A stretch of 15,913 bases of DNA from CAZIVO01 sp964542765 (lineage in GTDB: Bacteria; Planctomycetota; UBA1135; UBA2386). Under the pieces are notes generated by a model. It was not told the origin of the DNA and ran no database searches. It saw nothing but the letters and a program-made list of their open reading frames with translations. Shown in pieces: positions 1-7,875 of this stretch (positions are counted from its first letter, which is position 1; each line of letters opens with the position of its first letter). Made by a program: the position numbers and the translations under genes. The stretch covers positions 1 to 15,913 of the forward strand of contig CAZIVO010000088.1 in the NCBI GenBank assembly GCA_964542765.1, read 5' to 3'.

Positions 1-36
1 TTTGGTGATTCTCTCCTAACCTGTAGAAATATCGTC

Positions 37-1980
37 ATGTCTGATCGCGCCTATTCACCGAAGAAGCACATCGTCGATCGTGCGCACATCAAGTCGATGG
101 AGGCGTACCGTCACGAGTACCAGAGCTCGATAGACGACTCCGAAGCCTACTGGGACCGAGAGGCTCGCCGGATTTCTTTCTATCATCCGTATCGCAGCGT
201 CTGCGAAGAGCGCTACGGCGATGCTCACTTTTCTTGGTTCTCGGGAGGAAAGATCAACGCATGTTTCAACTGCGTTGACCGTCACCTTCCAGAGCATGGC
301 GATGATGTGGCCATCATCTGGGCGAAGGATGAGCCTGGCGAATATGACCGGATCACCTACACGCAGGTAAAGGAACACGTTTGCCGGATTGCCAATGTTC
401 TGAAGGCTCACGGTGTGTCCAGGGGAGATCGGGTTTGCATCTATCTACCGATGATCCCCGACCTCATCTACGCGATGCTCGCGTGCGCTCGCATCGGTGC
501 GATCCACTCGGTGGTATTTGCTGGTTTCTCGGCGCAGTCCCTCCGGGATCGCATCGTTGACGCGGACTGCCGTGTCGTGATGACGGCTGATGAAGGCCTG
601 CGTGGAGGGAAAGTGATTCCCCTCAAGCAAACCGTTGATCAAGCGATCGATGGTGTTGATGTCGATCTTGTCCTGGTTTCCAGGCGCACAGGTGCCGATG
701 TGTCGATGTGCGAAGGGCGTGATCGGTGGCTTGCCGATGAGTGCCGTGAGCAACGGGCGGAGTGTCCGATCGAATGGATGGATTCGGAGGATCCGTTATT
801 CATCCTCTACACATCCGGATCGACCGGCAAGCCGAAGGGGCTCATGCATACGACTGCCGGTTACCTGCTCTTCGCATCGCTCACGCATGAATATGTCTTC
901 GACTATCACCGCGGCGATGTGTATTTCTGCGCCGCTGACATCGGGTGGGTGACCGGGCACAGCTACATCGTCTACGGTCCGATGTGTAATGGGGCGACGA
1001 GTGTCATGTTCGAGTCGGTGCCTCATTATCCCGATGCCGGCCGTTACTGGCAGATCGTCGATGACCTCGGTGTCAATATCTTCTACACCGCTCCGACGGC
1101 GCTTCGAGCGATCCATCGCTTTGGCGACGAGTTCGTGAAGAAGTTCTCCCGGGAGTCCTTGCGGGTTCTCGGCACGGTGGGTGAACCGATCAACCCCGAG
1201 GTCTGGGAGTGGTATCACGACATCGTTGGTGACGGACGCTGTGCGATCGTCGATACCTGGTGGCAGACTGAAACCGGTGGCATCCTGATTTCCCCATTAC
1301 CGGGTGTGACGCCGGCCAAGCCGGGATCTGCCACCTTGCCATTCTTCGGTGTGAGGCCTGTCCTGGTCGATGGGGAAGGGCAGGAACTGGAGGGCAATGG
1401 CGTCTCGGGCAATCTCTGTATGGCAGGTTCCTGGCCGGGTCAGGCGCGTACGATCTGGTCTGATCATCAACGCTTCGTCGAGACGTATTTTTCGGCCTAT
1501 CCCGGATTGTATTTCACCGGTGATGGATGCCGCCGGGATGAGGATGGCTACTACTGGATCACGGGGCGAGTCGATGACGTGCTCAACGTTTCCGGCCATC
1601 GTCTCGGGACTGCTGAAATCGAGTCTGCTCTGGTCGCCCATGATGGGGTCGCCGAAGCTGCGGTCGTCGGATATCCACATGAGATCAAGGGCACGGGCAT
1701 CTACGCGTATGTTCTTCCGAAAGAAGATCCCGCTGCCATCAATAACGACGAATTTGTGGCGGCGCTCAAGGAGCAAGTCCGGCAAGAGATAGGTCCGATC
1801 GCGCGTCCGGATCAGATTCAGGTGGTCGATGGACTCCCGAAGACTCGTTCGGGCAAGATCATGCGACGCATTCTCCGCAAGGTTGCTGCCAGTGAGTATG
1901 ACGAACTTGGCGACATCACGACGTTGGCTGACCCCGCCGTGGTGGAGCAGATTGTTTCCGCGCATCGTGCGCATGGGTGA
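37..1980 (+). CDS. acs: Acetyl-CoA synthetase (AMP-forming)
   Basis: This cytoplasmic ANL-superfamily enzyme converts acetate, ATP and CoA to acetyl-CoA, AMP and PPi in two steps through acetyl-AMP. The 647 residues match the usual Acs length of about 650. Visible marks are the N-terminal Acs region with a 'YWDREARR' segment, the phosphate-binding loop TSGSTGKPKG at 259-268, and DTWWQTETGG at 406-415. W409 corresponds to the tryptophan that closes the small acetate pocket. Also seen are SGHRLGTAEIESA and the C-terminal KTRSGK, whose K607 is the adenylation lysine and the usual target of reversible acetylation. The last two motifs fit Acs better than propionyl-CoA synthetase, though propionate may also be used. 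The ATG at 37 has no clear Shine-Dalgarno, and only 36 bases of upstream DNA are present, so the promoter cannot be judged. The gene is followed after 9 bases by a second acyl-CoA ligase, probably in one operon. Confidence 0.95.
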   Translation: MSDRAYSPKKHIVDRAHIKSMEAYRHEYQSSIDDSEAYWDREARRISFYHPYRSVCEERYGDAHFSWFSGGKINACFNCVDRHLPEHGDDVAIIWAKDEPGEYDRITYTQVKEHVCRIANVLKAHGVSRGDRVCIYLPMIPDLIYAMLACARIGAIHSVVFAGFSAQSLRDRIVDADCRVVMTADEGLRGGKVIPLKQTVDQAIDGVDVDLVLVSRRTGADVSMCEGRDRWLADECREQRAECPIEWMDSEDPLFILYTSGSTGKPKGLMHTTAGYLLFASLTHEYVFDYHRGDVYFCAADIGWVTGHSYIVYGPMCNGATSVMFESVPHYPDAGRYWQIVDDLGVNIFYTAPTALRAIHRFGDEFVKKFSRESLRVLGTVGEPINPEVWEWYHDIVGDGRCAIVDTWWQTETGGILISPLPGVTPAKPGSATLPFFGVRPVLVDGEGQELEGNGVSGNLCMAGSWPGQARTIWSDHQRFVETYFSAYPGLYFTGDGCRRDEDGYYWITGRVDDVLNVSGHRLGTAEIESALVAHDGVAEAAVVGYPHEIKGTGIYAYVLPKEDPAAINNDEFVAALKEQVRQEIGPIARPDQIQVVDGLPKTRSGKIMRRILRKVAASEYDELGDITTLADPAVVEQIVSAHRAHG

Positions 1981-1985
1981 GGAGG
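1980..1985 (+). promoter_or_regulatory. Shine-Dalgarno for the acyl-CoA ligase TTG start
   Basis: AGGAGG begins on the last base of the acs stop codon and lies 4 bases before the TTG at 1990. It is the strongest ribosome site in the window. With no in-frame ATG nearby that keeps the family's normal N-terminus, it decides the TTG start. Its position suggests translation coupled to the end of acs. Confidence 0.7.
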
Positions 1986-1989
1986 AGTC

Positions 1990-3504
1990 TTGACACTCAA
2001 TCTAGGATGCTTGGTCGAGGAGAGTGCCCGCATCAGGCCCGATAGAATTGCCCTGATCGATGGCGATGAACAAATCGATTATCGAGCACTCGATGATCGG
2101 GTCCGGCGTTTTGCCAGCGGCTTGAAAGATCTGGGTATCGAGGCTGGGCAGCATGTCGCCTTGATGTTGCCCAATGTTTCGGCGTTTCCGATCGCTTATT
2201 TTGGCGGGCACTACGCCGCCAATCCGGTCGTGCCACTCAACATTCTCCTGAAGGCCGATGAGATCGAGTATCACCTCAAGGATTCCGATGCGGTGGCGTT
2301 GGTTGTCTATGAGGACTATCTGGGTGAGGCTCTGAAGGGGTTCTCGCGAGTGCCGGCATGTGAACATCTCATCATCGTTGGTGAGACTCCTGCGCAGGGA
2401 GTGTCGTTTGACGATTTGCTGTCACGGTCGCAACCGGTGGCGGACCTTGCGCCGACCATGCCCGACGACACCGCGGTAATCCTGTACACGTCGGGCACCA
2501 CCGGTCAGCCCAAGGGAGCCGAACTCACGCACTTCAACATGTTCTACAATGCGGATTACATCGCGACGCGATTGAGCCCGCACACCGAGGAGTCCATTGG
2601 TTTGGCTTGTCTGCCGCTGTTCCACTCCTTCGGCCAGACGGTGATGATGAATTCTCTTCTTCGCGTTGGTGGCTCGGTGGTGCTGGTTTCGAGGTTCGAC
2701 CCACTGGATATATTGGGGACGATGGAGAGGTGTAAGATCACCTTTTTCGCAGGCGTGCCGACCATGTATTTCGCGTTGCTCCATCAAGAGGGCGCTGACC
2801 GCTTCGATCTCGGGGCACTCGAGTTTTGTAATTGTGGTGGGGCGGCCATGCCCGAGGAAGTCATGAAAGCCTTCGACGCGAAGTATGGAGTGAACATCCT
2901 CGAGGGTTATGGGTTATCGGAGACCTCGCCCGTGGCCAGCTTCAATGTTCTTGATCGAGAGAAGAAGGTTGGCTCCATCGGCTTGCCGATCGGTGGCGTG
3001 AAGTTTCGTCTGACCGACAGCGATGACAAGGTGATCGAGGAGACTGGCGTTCCTGGCGAGATCTGGATCAAGGGGCACAATGTCATGAAGGGCTATTATG
3101 GCAAGCCCGAGGCGACAGCCGAGGCTGTTCAGGATGGTTGGTTTCGAACGGGGGATATCGCGACGGTCGACGAGGATGGCTATTACCGGATTGTCGATCG
3201 CGCCAAGGACATGATCATCCGCGGTGGATTCAACGTGTATCCGCGCGAGGTGGAGGAAGTCATCTACGGGCATCCTTCGATCACCGAAGCGGCCGTACTG
3301 GGCGTGCCCGATCCGAAATTCGGCGAGGAGATCAAGGCCTTCGTGGTCTTGAAAGAAGGCGAGTCCTTGGCCGGTGATGATATTGTGGACTACTGCAAGG
3401 AGCGGTTGGCAGCATACAAGTATCCTCGGTCGGTCGAGATCCGTGACGCCTTGCCGAAAGGGCCCACGGGCAAGATACTCAAGCGAGATTTGCGCGTGGA
3501 GTGA
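1990..3504 (+). CDS. Fatty-acid-type acyl-CoA ligase (AMP-forming, FadD/FACL class)
   Basis: This 504-residue ANL-superfamily enzyme probably activates a medium- or long-chain carboxylic acid to its CoA ester for beta-oxidation or lipid synthesis. It begins directly with the 'LVEESARIRPDRIALIDG' type N-terminus usual for FACL proteins, which supports the TTG start. Motifs in order are the P-loop TSGTTGQPKG at 167-176, PLFHSFGQT at 209-217, YGLSETSP at 307-314, TGD at 387-389 (D389 binds the ribose), the hinge region RAKDMIIRGGFNVYPREVEE at 404-423, and PTGK with catalytic K495. It follows acs by 9 bases and converges with the BtpA-family gene, with 26 bases between stops. The chain length of the substrate cannot be read from the sequence. 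Alternatives are a 4-coumarate- or benzoate-type ligase, but the 'PLFHSFGQT' and 'KDMIIRGG' segments favour the fatty acyl class. Confidence 0.9.
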   Translation: MTLNLGCLVEESARIRPDRIALIDGDEQIDYRALDDRVRRFASGLKDLGIEAGQHVALMLPNVSAFPIAYFGGHYAANPVVPLNILLKADEIEYHLKDSDAVALVVYEDYLGEALKGFSRVPACEHLIIVGETPAQGVSFDDLLSRSQPVADLAPTMPDDTAVILYTSGTTGQPKGAELTHFNMFYNADYIATRLSPHTEESIGLACLPLFHSFGQTVMMNSLLRVGGSVVLVSRFDPLDILGTMERCKITFFAGVPTMYFALLHQEGADRFDLGALEFCNCGGAAMPEEVMKAFDAKYGVNILEGYGLSETSPVASFNVLDREKKVGSIGLPIGGVKFRLTDSDDKVIEETGVPGEIWIKGHNVMKGYYGKPEATAEAVQDGWFRTGDIATVDEDGYYRIVDRAKDMIIRGGFNVYPREVEEVIYGHPSITEAAVLGVPDPKFGEEIKAFVVLKEGESLAGDDIVDYCKERLAAYKYPRSVEIRDALPKGPTGKILKRDLRVE

Positions 3505-3530
3505 TCGAGAGTGCGGATGGGTTGTGCCGT

Positions 3531-4331
3531 TCAGGCTCGTGCCGCGACGATCGACTCCACTCGTTTAGGGTCGATCGGCTGATCCCAGCGGCCATCGCAT
3601 TTGCAAGATGAGCCGACGATCAGTGCATCGGCATGCGTGAACAGGCCGGGAACTGTCTCGTGAGTCACGCCCGAGCCTACAAGGATCGGTAATTCGACGG
3701 CATCCCGTACCGCGGCGAGATCGCCGGGTTCGGTCGGGTTGCCTGTGGCGGAACCGGTGATGACGAGGCCGTCAGCGCCGAAGAAAGCGGCTGCCTTGGC
3801 GGTCTCCGCGATATCGAGATCTGCTGTCAGCGAGTGTGAACTATGCTTTTTCTTGATGTCACAGAGGATGGCGATGTTGTCAGCGCCGATCGCTTTGCGG
3901 TAGCGGAGTAGCGGGCCGGCATCGGCCTCATCGAGCAGTCCTTCATCGGCGACCGATGCAAAGACGAAGCCTTCGGCCCGGATAAAATTCGCGCCGGTGG
4001 CATGTGCCACGGCGAGTGCTGCATGGTTGGCGCCAGCGAGGATCTGGATGCCGATGGGGGCCGCGATGGCGGTTCTGACGGCGGTGCAGATGGTGGTCAT
4101 GGCAGCGATGATCTCGGGTCCGACCTGGCGCCGCAGGTAGGGCAGATCATGCATGTTCTCGACGATGACGGCATCGAACCCGGAATCGATGAGGAGACGC
4201 GCCTCGTTCACGGCTTGATCGACGATGTCGGTCATCGGCAGGTGGTGACCAGGAGTGCCGGGCAGAGCCTGGACATGCACCATGCCGAGCAGCGCTTTGG
4301 GCGCTCCGAAGAGATCTTCGGATTTAGTCAT
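3531..4331 (-). CDS. BtpA/SgcQ-family TIM-barrel protein
   Basis: The 266-residue protein has no signal peptide or membrane segment and matches the BtpA family in length and motif order. These are GMVHVQALPGTP near 16-27, the IVENMHDLPY strand at 56-65, IRAEGFV near 117-123, a 'DEGLLDEADAGPLLRYRKAIGA' helix near 129-150, CDIKKKHSSH at 157-166 and VITGSATGNPTEPGD at 190-204. The C-terminal GSGVTHETV and ADALIVGSSCK segments look like the phosphate-binding end of a (beta/alpha)8 barrel. Cyanobacterial BtpA is linked to photosystem I stability and SgcQ to a sugar operon, but most members have no proven reaction, so none is assigned. The ATG overlaps the stop of the upstream KaiC-like gene by 4 bases (ATGA), with no separate ribosome site. 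Translation is therefore probably coupled. Confidence 0.85.
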   Translation of the reverse strand: MTKSEDLFGAPKALLGMVHVQALPGTPGHHLPMTDIVDQAVNEARLLIDSGFDAVIVENMHDLPYLRRQVGPEIIAAMTTICTAVRTAIAAPIGIQILAGANHAALAVAHATGANFIRAEGFVFASVADEGLLDEADAGPLLRYRKAIGADNIAILCDIKKKHSSHSLTADLDIAETAKAAAFFGADGLVITGSATGNPTEPGDLAAVRDAVELPILVGSGVTHETVPGLFTHADALIVGSSCKCDGRWDQPIDPKRVESIVAARA

Positions 4332-5905
4332 TTACGTTGATAGTCGATGGGGATGGGTTTGCGCGAGAAATCGTTGGCGGTGGATTTCAAGATGCGCAGG
4401 AAGGGCTGGTAGGTGCCCCCGTCTTCCTCGAGGTAGAGGTGAAAGACGTTGTCGAACATGGTGATGTAGGATGCTGGATTGAAATTGCCTTGGCCACGAG
4501 CTGAACCGGGCGGTACCAGGTCGACGATGAGGGGTGTGATACCGCGGTAACGCAGGAGGTCGAGGATCGCAGGGATCATGAAGTGCTGTCCTTCCAGGAG
4601 GGGGAATCGGTCCTCGAGGCGATACATATTGTCGAATGCCATACGTTGGATCGTGGTGGTCTCGCCGCCGACCATCTGCAGGAGGTCCCACGTGAATTTC
4701 CCTGGACTGATGAATTCCGGGTGCAGGTAGTGGATGTGGAAGCTGGGATCAAAGGCTCCATCCTCGCCGAGGCAGTCACCTGCCAGGGGTCCCTCGCGCT
4801 GGCAGATGCGATGGATGGCCTCCTGGTCTTCCTTGGTGGAGATCATCAAGGTTTCTTCGTTGTTTGCGCATCCGGCAGCGAGGAATCGTAGAGCGAGGTA
4901 GGTGTAGCGAGTGCCTGGTTCGGCGAGCAGGACCGTGGACGATCCTGCTCCGGGGCCGGTTTCCGACTGGAAGCTACTCAGGAAGTCGGGGTGACCCATA
5001 TTGATGGGATCGTTTCCGCGCTGTGGGACGGTGAAGGCGTGGCTATCGCGCGCCATCGAGAGTTGGGCGGCAATGGAGGGATAGATGTGGATGCCCGGTC
5101 CACGCTCGCTACGTGCGCCGAGATAGATGTTGCGGTCGATGCCGCGGCCGGCGATCGAGAAGTGATGGGCTCCGCGGTAGTAGTACTGATGACGAGCCTT
5201 GAAGATCTCCAGGCTGCGCGCCTTGAAGTCTCCAGGCTGATCGAGGAAGGACAGTCGCAAAAGAACGTCCGTGGAAAACTCTTCAGGGCTTGGTGTTCGA
5301 AGTTCGCGCGGATCGGCCTCTTCCTGCACGAAGATGCCGTGGATACGGTTCGACATGAGGGATCGACGAGTTTCGAGCAGCGCCGCTCGCTTGGAGAAGT
5401 AGTCGAGATCGGTCAGCAGGAGTCCAACATTGTCGATGCAGACCAGATCAAGATTTCCGGCCAGTCGATAATTCTCGATTTCGGTGAGTATCCAGTCGAC
5501 ATCGATGACCGGACCGATCGGCTTGCGCTGTTCGAGCATGGCGGGATTCGCATGCGTCAAGATCAAGCGCGAACGCCCGCGATCGGTGTGAGCTTCGAGG
5601 CAGAGCTTGTGAGGGACCTCTTGTTCGAGAGCCGTGACTTCGGCCTGGATTCCGTAAAACTCAAAATCCGACTGGAGTTTTTTGTACAGATTCTCCGGAG
5701 CCTGCTCGACCGAGTAGTAGAAGAAGTTGCTGCCATCCTCACCTCCGAGCCAGGCTCGCGTGACCATCTCCAGTGCCAGGAGAGTTTTTCCTGTCCCTGG
5801 ACCGCCGGTGATGAAAATGAAGGCGGCCGTGTCTTCGGGGTAGCGGACGCCGCCGCCGAGGATCGAGTCGAGGCCGTCGATACCCGTCTTCAGTAGGTCG
5901 AACAC
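4328..5905 (-). CDS. KaiC/RecA-superfamily ATPase with degenerate second domain
   Basis: This large cytoplasmic protein (525 residues from the GTG at 5905) has two KaiC-like RecA folds. The first is intact. It has the N-terminal 'LLKTGIDGLDSILGGG' signature, Walker A GGPGTGKT at 34-41 (K40), a VEQ at 66-68 whose E67 matches the KaiC catalytic glutamate, Walker B LDLVCID ending at D158, and a 'SLEIFKARHQYYYRGAHHF' segment typical of KaiC domains. The second fold, from about 322, reads AEPGTRYT at 328-335 where the P-loop should be, so the Gly-Lys pair is Arg-Tyr (Y334), while the following 'LMISTKEDQEAI' strand is still recognisable. It probably binds ATP only in domain one and acts as a signalling or regulatory ATPase; a circadian role is not implied. 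A TTG at 5953 would add 16 residues, but it overlaps the start region of the divergent gene. The GTG just before the family signature is preferred, although neither has a clear ribosome site. The BtpA-family gene follows with a 4-base overlap. Confidence 0.82.
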   Translation of the reverse strand: MFDLLKTGIDGLDSILGGGVRYPEDTAAFIFITGGPGTGKTLLALEMVTRAWLGGEDGSNFFYYSVEQAPENLYKKLQSDFEFYGIQAEVTALEQEVPHKLCLEAHTDRGRSRLILTHANPAMLEQRKPIGPVIDVDWILTEIENYRLAGNLDLVCIDNVGLLLTDLDYFSKRAALLETRRSLMSNRIHGIFVQEEADPRELRTPSPEEFSTDVLLRLSFLDQPGDFKARSLEIFKARHQYYYRGAHHFSIAGRGIDRNIYLGARSERGPGIHIYPSIAAQLSMARDSHAFTVPQRGNDPINMGHPDFLSSFQSETGPGAGSSTVLLAEPGTRYTYLALRFLAAGCANNEETLMISTKEDQEAIHRICQREGPLAGDCLGEDGAFDPSFHIHYLHPEFISPGKFTWDLLQMVGGETTTIQRMAFDNMYRLEDRFPLLEGQHFMIPAILDLLRYRGITPLIVDLVPPGSARGQGNFNPASYITMFDNVFHLYLEEDGGTYQPFLRILKSTANDFSRKPIPIDYQRK

Positions 5906-5982
5906 GACTTCACGTATACGGCTCAGATGCCATTGGCGGAAGATCGTTGACAAGCGAACCCGGTCGATGGAGCCTGAGGCCC
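5906..5982. promoter_or_regulatory. Divergent intergenic region with possible promoter elements
   Basis: This 77-base gap lies between the preferred GTG starts of two divergent genes and should hold both promoters. On the minus strand TATACG (5913-5918) lies 7 bases before the GTG at 5905, a spacing that would give an almost leaderless mRNA. Its -35 position is poor. On the plus strand there is a perfect TTGACA at 5947-5952 but no good -10 at 16-18 bases from it. GAGG at 5976-5979 and GGAG at 5969-5972 could serve as ribosome sites for the GTG at 5983. Assignment is tentative. Confidence 0.3.
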
Positions 5983-6612
5983 GTGCTAGATGATGTAACG
6001 GATTTCTGCCGTTTGTTCCTGCTCCGGCACCCTGAGCTGGACTCCGAGGCTCGGAGTAGGGCTGTCGGGTCGGGAGAGTGTGGGTTGAGCCGTCGTGGCA
6101 AGGCCCGCGTTTTGGCCTGGATCAAGCTCCTTGAAGGTCAACCGCTCGATGAGATCCACTGTTCGGATCAGCCACAGGCGGCCCATCCTGCCAATGGATT
6201 GGCCCAGGCGATATCTCTGGAAGCTCGAACGAGCGAGGCTCTCAGAGATCAGGATATGGGGCTCTGGCAGGGACGGCTCTGGGAGGATCTCCTCGCCGAG
6301 GATCCCGATCGGGTAAAGGAGTTCTTCGCCAACTTCGCCGAGGTAGTGCCGCCTGAAGGCGAGAGCCTCGGTCAGGCTGTGGAGCGGGTGATGGGATGGT
6401 GGAACGAGGCGGGCAAAAATTTTGCAGGGAAAACGATCGCCATCGTCGGGCCTGGCTCCGTCTTGTCCGGCTTCACGGCGGCCATGCTCGGAATGCGTCT
6501 TTCGCGTTGTATCAGCCTCCATCTCCCGCATGGAGGTGTCGGTGTGCTCGACGTGTTTGCCAACGGCGTTCGCCTGTCGGCATGGAACATCGATGCTTTG
6601 AGTGATCAGTAG
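5983..6612 (+). CDS. Histidine-phosphatase-superfamily protein, probably catalytically degenerate
   Basis: From the GTG at 5983 this is a 209-residue protein with the phosphoglycerate-mutase/acid-phosphatase fold. LFLLRHPE holds the phospho-acceptor H16, and PPEGES at 123-128 followed by the 'LGQAVERVMGWW' helix is also typical. Other catalytic positions are changed. The motif normally SSDxxRAxxTA reads CSDQPQAAHPA, with Q65 in place of the second arginine. The usual LxE...G.w.G reads LRDQDMGLWQG, with D89 for the glutamate. The normally VsHGG strand reads VGPGS, with P157 for the second catalytic histidine. It may therefore be a pseudo-phosphatase that binds a phospho-ligand or partner protein. 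A TTG at 5947 would add 12 residues but overlaps the divergent gene's possible TTG; GTG has a weak ribosome site. The KaiC-like ATPase gene is divergent, so a shared task is possible but unproven. Confidence 0.8.
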   Translation: MLDDVTDFCRLFLLRHPELDSEARSRAVGSGECGLSRRGKARVLAWIKLLEGQPLDEIHCSDQPQAAHPANGLAQAISLEARTSEALRDQDMGLWQGRLWEDLLAEDPDRVKEFFANFAEVVPPEGESLGQAVERVMGWWNEAGKNFAGKTIAIVGPGSVLSGFTAAMLGMRLSRCISLHLPHGGVGVLDVFANGVRLSAWNIDALSDQ

Positions 6613-6680
6613 GACCCTGGCGGTGCCGATGGATTTACGCGGACTGCAGTTGCTGGATCGCTCGAGTAACGCGTCTCCCC

Positions 6681-6711
6681 CCGGAGCTCTATCGATGTGT
6701 CCGTGCTCCGG
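6681..6711. repeat. Inverted repeat in the convergent gap, possible terminator stem
   Basis: The 132-base gap between the convergent stops at 6612 and 6745 contains CCGGAGC (6681-6687) and its exact complement GCTCCGG (6705-6711), with a 17-base loop. It could act as a two-way transcription stop. There is no T-run on either side and the loop is long, so this is weak evidence. Confidence 0.3.
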
Positions 6712-6744
6712 ATGCATCTGGTCCGGCGCGTGGACGACCGTTGC

Positions 6745-7782
6745 TCAGTCGAGTTGTGAAGGCTGGATCGGGCGACCTTCTTGCCATGACTTGTCCGCTG
6801 CAAACACGATCCGATGACTTTCGAAGGCGGTGTCGAAGTCTGTGAGTGGCATGTCTCGATCAGCCTTGAGGCCATCGACAAAGGCCTGGAATTGGGGCTG
6901 ATAGGGGTGGTCGGCAACGTCGCCGGAATCGATGAGGTGAGTTTCCAGCTTGCTCCACTTCGCCTTGTTCATGCCGTCGATCTTTTCCGAGTAGAAACGG
7001 TCATCGAGGAGGCTGCCGTGACTACCTACCAGGTGGCAGTGGAAATAATAGGGCTGCAAGCTATCGATGACCGATGCGCACTTGCCGATCTTGCCATTGG
7101 CGAATTTCAAGATCGTGGTCGTTGTTGTCGGATACTCGTAGGGCGAGAAAAGATCGCTACTCGACTGTGAGTGGTAGCTCGTCACCTCCTCGACAGGCGA
7201 GTCCATGCACATGAGCAGGATGTCGAGAGCGTGGCACCCTGCGGTCAGCAGAGAACTGCCTCCGAAGTCCTTCTTGATGTTCCACTCATACTGGCCTGTC
7301 CAGGGACCGATGCCGTGGTAGTAGTCGACTTCGGCGTAGTGGATTTCACCGAGGAGTCCCTGATCGATGATTGATTTCACCAGCCGGAAATGGGCGCTGA
7401 AGCGAACTTCGAAGCAGACGCAAGCGCGGACGCCGGCAGTCTTGATGGCATCGCGCATGGCTTTGGCTTCTTCCCAGTTGATCGCGATGGGCTTTTCGAT
7501 GATCAGATGCTTGCCTGCTCGTGCAGCTGCGGTTGCTTGCTCTGGATGCAGAGGATGCGGCGTGCAGATATCTATGATGTCGATCTCTGGATCGGCGAGC
7601 ATCGAATCGAAGTCGGTGTAGGCCTTGAGAGGTGTGCCGTAGGTTTGTTCCAGATCGGCCGGGTCATGCTCGCGGCGTGAACAGACGGCCGTGACGCTGG
7701 CGCCTTCGACGCTACCGAATGTTTCGATGTGGGCACCGGCGACAGCGCCGAGACCGACGACACCAACTCGAAATTCAGACAT
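6745..7782 (-). CDS. Gfo/Idh/MocA-family NAD(P)-dependent oxidoreductase
   Basis: The 345-residue cytoplasmic enzyme has the two-domain layout of the family, whose members mostly oxidise or reduce sugars, inositols or their derivatives. The N-terminal Rossmann fold shows GVVGLGAVAG at 7-16. A conserved 'DIIDICTPHPLHPEQA' strand leads to EKP at 96-98, which contributes the catalytic lysine (K97). The C-terminal domain has GGSSLLTAGCHALD, with H184 and D187 at the usual substrate-site GxHxxD positions. The residue before the GxH is Thr-Ala rather than the common Asp-x. The substrate cannot be told from sequence. The ATG at 7782 is chosen over a TTG at 7806 because AGAGGA lies 7 bases before it and the Rossmann strand starts normally. 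The gene follows the CotH gene after 93 bases on the same strand and converges with the phosphatase-like gene. It shows no functional link to either. Confidence 0.92.
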   Translation of the reverse strand: MSEFRVGVVGLGAVAGAHIETFGSVEGASVTAVCSRREHDPADLEQTYGTPLKAYTDFDSMLADPEIDIIDICTPHPLHPEQATAAARAGKHLIIEKPIAINWEEAKAMRDAIKTAGVRACVCFEVRFSAHFRLVKSIIDQGLLGEIHYAEVDYYHGIGPWTGQYEWNIKKDFGGSSLLTAGCHALDILLMCMDSPVEEVTSYHSQSSSDLFSPYEYPTTTTTILKFANGKIGKCASVIDSLQPYYFHCHLVGSHGSLLDDRFYSEKIDGMNKAKWSKLETHLIDSGDVADHPYQPQFQAFVDGLKADRDMPLTDFDTAFESHRIVFAADKSWQEGRPIQPSQLD

Positions 7783-7789
7783 CTGATTA

Positions 7790-7795
7790 TCCTCT
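7790..7795 (-). promoter_or_regulatory. Shine-Dalgarno of the Gfo/Idh/MocA gene
   Basis: AGAGGA on the minus strand ends 7 bases before the ATG at 7782. It selects that start over the upstream in-frame TTG at 7806, which lies before the ribosome site. Confidence 0.65.
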
Positions 7796-7875
7796 TCGCT
7801 GCTCAAAGTTCGGGGATCTGGTCGAGCAGCCTCTCGCAGCCGACTTTGTGATGGGTCCGGCGTTCGAGGGGCGGA

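Noticed and set aside
4991..5896. A 301-codon open frame on the + strand, antisense to the KaiC-like gene
   Set aside because: It has no recognisable motif or ribosome site and is fully covered by the ATPase gene with intact Walker motifs.
4328..5905. A circadian clock KaiC
   Set aside because: The second domain lacks the P-loop lysine needed for its ATP binding and there are no kaiA or kaiB genes nearby. It is better called a KaiC-like ATPase.
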